The position numbers and the translations under genes are program-made. This document shows positions 62,232-64,000 of a DNA stretch of 64,000 nucleotides, in pieces. Origin of the DNA: Komarekiella delphini-convector SJRDD-AB1. Lineage in GTDB: Bacteria; Cyanobacteriota; Cyanobacteriia; Cyanobacteriales; Nostocaceae. The DNA is taken from contig NZ_VJXY01000025.1 in NCBI RefSeq assembly GCF_014831675.1, positions 1-64,000 on the forward strand, written 5' to 3'. Numbering within the stretch: position 1 is the first letter of the stretch; every line of letters starts with the position of its first letter. The notes beneath the pieces were generated by a model, which ran no database searches, had not been told where the DNA came from, and saw only the letters and a list, made by a program, of their open reading frames with translations.

Positions 62232-62804
62232 ATGGAGAATAATATATTTTTAGACTTTTTAGCTAGCCTACAAAGACTATTTATAGGCTACATTCCAGCC
62301 GCCGTTTTAGGTAGTTTCACTGGATATTTAATAGGTATAAACGACCCAGTTTATCAGATATTTAGGCGGTTATTTCAAATACCACATAGTATCCCTCCTA
62401 TAGCCTTGTTACCCATTGCGCTCATAGCATTTAAAGAGCTAGAACCGGCAGCCGTGAGCGTAATTTTTATTGGGACACTCTGGACAGTAATTATTAATAC
62501 GGCAATAGGTATACAGCATTTTCGCAGACAGGGCAATAACTTTCGAGTAGCTATCTTTCATATATTTCATGCTTTGAAAGTTGGCATTTGGGTAGCATGG
62601 TTTACAGTTATTGCTACAGAAATGCTCACAGGAACAAGAGGACTTGGCTTTCTTGCCTGGGATGCTTATAAAGCTGGTAACACTGATTACATCATCGAGA
62701 TGATACTCTACATCGGTATCATTGGCTTATTGCTGGATCAGTTGCTAGATTTCACAGGAAACCTTCTCTCGCGGATTGTTACAGATGGTAAAAAATCTTC
62801 TTAA
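62232..62804 (+). CDS. Shortened NrtB/CmpB-type ABC transporter permease
   Basis: The 190-residue protein matches the C-terminal two thirds of nitrate/bicarbonate/taurine-type permeases: PVYQIFRRLFQIPHSIPPIALLPI, VSVIFIGTLWTVIINTAIGIQ, WFTVIATEMLTGTRGLGFLAWDAY. Full-length members have 250-280 residues. The N-terminal helices are missing, and the loop that docks the ATPase (RVLxLSKxxxxxxILLPAxxPYIFTGLRI) is replaced by a shorter unrelated stretch. No binding protein or ATPase is adjacent. Either a degenerate remnant or a specialised membrane protein. Confidence 0.65.
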   Translation: MENNIFLDFLASLQRLFIGYIPAAVLGSFTGYLIGINDPVYQIFRRLFQIPHSIPPIALLPIALIAFKELEPAAVSVIFIGTLWTVIINTAIGIQHFRRQGNNFRVAIFHIFHALKVGIWVAWFTVIATEMLTGTRGLGFLAWDAYKAGNTDYIIEMILYIGIIGLLLDQLLDFTGNLLSRIVTDGKKSS

Positions 62805-62906
62805 TCGAAGTTTGAGGTTGCATCGCCCACAGGCATAGCGAAGACAGGAGCAATTACAAGCTAGAAAGCATTGCTCTATGGGGCAATTTATCTTCCTCAA
62901 AAAATG

Positions 62907-62948
62907 CCTATGAGATGCAAAGTTTAAATATGCTTTGCATTTCATAGG
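62907..62948. terminator. Bidirectional hairpin between convergent genes
   Basis: CCTATGAGATGCAAAG pairs with CTTTGCATTTCATAGG around a 10-base loop, 16 pairs with one G-U. It lies between the convergent permease and AhpD-like genes, where a two-way terminator is expected. Confidence 0.5.
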
Positions 62949-63048
62949 ACTAATGATAAATTTCACAAAATTAGATGAAATAAAAACTGCACAGAGCTAG
63001 GCAGAAAAAATACTTTGAATGCTAAACCATAATTCGGTCAAATACTCT

Positions 63049-63609
63049 CTACGCTGTAACTACAGTCTTTGACCAAGTGTATGGCTGAAATGGTTTGTCA
63101 AGAGGTGTTTGAGCAATGTGATTTGTGTAGTTGTGCATTACTTTAATTGCGATGCCAAGAATCACTTCTAGTACTTGGTGTTTACCATAACCAATTGCTA
63201 AAAATTCCTCAATTTCGCTATCTTCAATCCAACCTCGTGCTTGAATTATTCGTTGCGTGAAATGGCGCAATGTTTGTAATTTTGTATCTTTGAGTGGTGT
63301 TCCATCGCGTAGTGCTTGAATATCTTCAGCAGACATACCAATCATCTTTGCCAAGCCAGAGTGAGCTGCCATGCAATAGTTACACTCATGTTCATAATTT
63401 GCCGTCAAATAAATAATTTGCCGTTCAATTGGACTGAAACTTGTTGTCTCAAACAAATCCCATAACGCTATCGAACCTTTGAGAAATGCAGGTGCTTGAG
63501 CGAAAATTCCTTCTAAATTTGGAATAAACCCAAACGTTTGTTTCACGTGAACTAACGTTGCTTTGGAGTCTTCAGGGGCGCTATCAATCGTGTGAATGAT
63601 AAATTCCAT
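63049..63609 (-). CDS. Carboxymuconolactone decarboxylase / AhpD-like peroxidase family protein
   Basis: The 186-residue protein has the AhpD signature E..C76-N-Y-C79-MAA-H83 (YEHECNYCMAAHSGL), with the redox CxxC and proton-relay His, followed by DIQALRDGTPL and TLRHFTQRIIQARGWI. Such proteins reduce peroxides or handle oxidative stress. A perfect 26-bp palindrome lies 25 bp before its ATG, and it is divergent from a TetR regulator, so induction through that regulator is likely. Confidence 0.9.
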   Translation of the reverse strand: MEFIIHTIDSAPEDSKATLVHVKQTFGFIPNLEGIFAQAPAFLKGSIALWDLFETTSFSPIERQIIYLTANYEHECNYCMAAHSGLAKMIGMSAEDIQALRDGTPLKDTKLQTLRHFTQRIIQARGWIEDSEIEEFLAIGYGKHQVLEVILGIAIKVMHNYTNHIAQTPLDKPFQPYTWSKTVVTA

Positions 63610-63633
63610 CGGTTGTTGCCTCGAAATGTGTGA

Positions 63634-63659
63634 TTAGGTAGACAAGTTTGTCTACCTAA
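63634..63659. promoter_or_regulatory. Perfect 26-bp palindrome, TetR operator
   Basis: TTAGGTAGACAA-GT-TTGTCTACCTAA has two 12-bp arms without a mismatch. It lies between the AhpD-like gene and the tetR-type gene. A second, weaker copy (GGAGACAACTTTGTCTACTC) at 63683-63702 overlaps the ribosome-binding site of the regulator gene. Confidence 0.75.
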
Positions 63660-63710
63660 AGTTGGTGCTATTGTATTTCAAAGGAGACAACTTTGTCTAC
63701 TCATATAACT

Positions 63711-64000
63711 ATGACTTCTGAATCGAGTCACGCTCGGCAACAAATTTTAGAAACGGCTTCTGAACTGTTTTACCAGAAGGGAATTCAGCATGTAGGTATT
63801 AATGAAGTCATTGCAGCATCGGGCGTTGCCAAACGAACACTTTATCGTTGGTTTACATCCAAAGACTTGTTAATTGAGGAAGTGATGAAATATCGCGCCC
63901 TTCAGTGGTTGCGCTGGTTTGAAACTGCGGTTTCAGAGCGAGGTAATACACCCAAAGAACGCTTATTAGCCACGTTTGATGTGTTGCGTGAGTGGTACTC
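63711..64000 (+). CDS. TetR-family regulator, N-terminal part (cut by the window end)
   Basis: The visible 97 residues start MTSESSHARQQILETASELF and have the TetR helix-turn-helix QHVGINEVIAASGVAKRTLYRWFTSKDLL. The ligand-binding domain runs past the window. An alternative TTG start at 63693 has AAGGAG at good spacing and may be the true start. It probably represses itself and the divergent AhpD-like gene through the two palindromes between them. Confidence 0.87.
   Translation, partial: MTSESSHARQQILETASELFYQKGIQHVGINEVIAASGVAKRTLYRWFTSKDLLIEEVMKYRALQWLRWFETAVSERGNTPKERLLATFDVLREWY

Noticed and set aside
1-64000. tRNA or other known structural RNA genes
   Set aside because: No T-loop motif with a matching acceptor stem was seen in any spacer; a covariance search would be needed to be sure.

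Overview
The window looks like chromosome from a filamentous, heterocyst-type cyanobacterium (Nostoc/Anabaena group). The octamer GCGATCGC (HIP1) recurs in most genes. The spacers carry heptamer short tandem repeats and small palindromic elements typical of Nostocales. The gene set includes the RuBisCO chaperone Raf1, a phylloquinone/menaquinone methyltransferase, a Ycf37-like photosystem I assembly TPR protein, XisH/XisI pairs, Uma2 nucleases and a GUN4 domain. No rRNA, tRNA, CRISPR array or phage was recognised.

Positions 1-21727 hold one long + strand exopolysaccharide locus. It has a CapD/FlaA1-type nucleotide-sugar enzyme with a damaged N-terminus, a Wzx-type flippase, four GT4 glycosyltransferases, a Wzy-like polymerase/ligase, a membrane-anchored putative glycosidase, an initiating phosphoglycosyltransferase and a Wzc-type chain-length regulator/tyrosine kinase. 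Between the initiating transferase and Wzc sits an unusual tailoring block: a PhyH dioxygenase, a FemAB-like acyl/aminoacyl transferase, an ATP-grasp ligase, a metallo-beta-lactamase/Rieske fusion and a DegT sugar aminotransferase. I infer that this block builds and oxidises an N-acylated or aminoacylated amino sugar.

Positions 21731-35850 are mixed housekeeping and accessory genes: mutL, a cysteine-free rhodanese, an adenosine-deaminase-like enzyme, a DUF1778/GNAT toxin-antitoxin pair, a TetR regulator divergent from a Rieske oxygenase with two matching operators between them, Uma2, DUF445, menG, a REC-GAF response regulator, raf1, and a MarR regulator with a QueG-like Fe-S/SCP2 fusion, each behind a related palindrome. 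Positions 35850-49139 hold a GT39-type membrane glycosyltransferase, a frameshifted UvrD-type helicase, a secreted protein with a duplicated domain flanked by inverted repeats, rpmI-rplT, a solute-binding protein, a Ycf37-like protein, a copper amine oxidase and a ferric-iron permease/binding-protein pair.

Positions 49140-64000 hold a tandem histidine phosphatase, a dihydroorotase-like protein, xisH-xisI, and a conflict-type module of an EACC1-like component, a caspase-family protease and a GUN4 domain separated from the caspase by a one-base frameshift. Then come a PD-(D/E)XK nuclease, a carotenoid-isomerase-like oxidoreductase, an MlaF/MlaD-type lipid transporter pair, a shortened ABC permease, and an AhpD-like protein divergent from a TetR regulator across a perfect 26-bp palindrome.

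Two themes deserve attention. One is the caspase/GUN4 module and the polysaccharide tailoring block as candidate little-described systems. The other is heavy repeat activity: repeats lie inside conserved genes (mutL, a dihydroorotase gene, a helicase), at start codons, and directly after stop codons.
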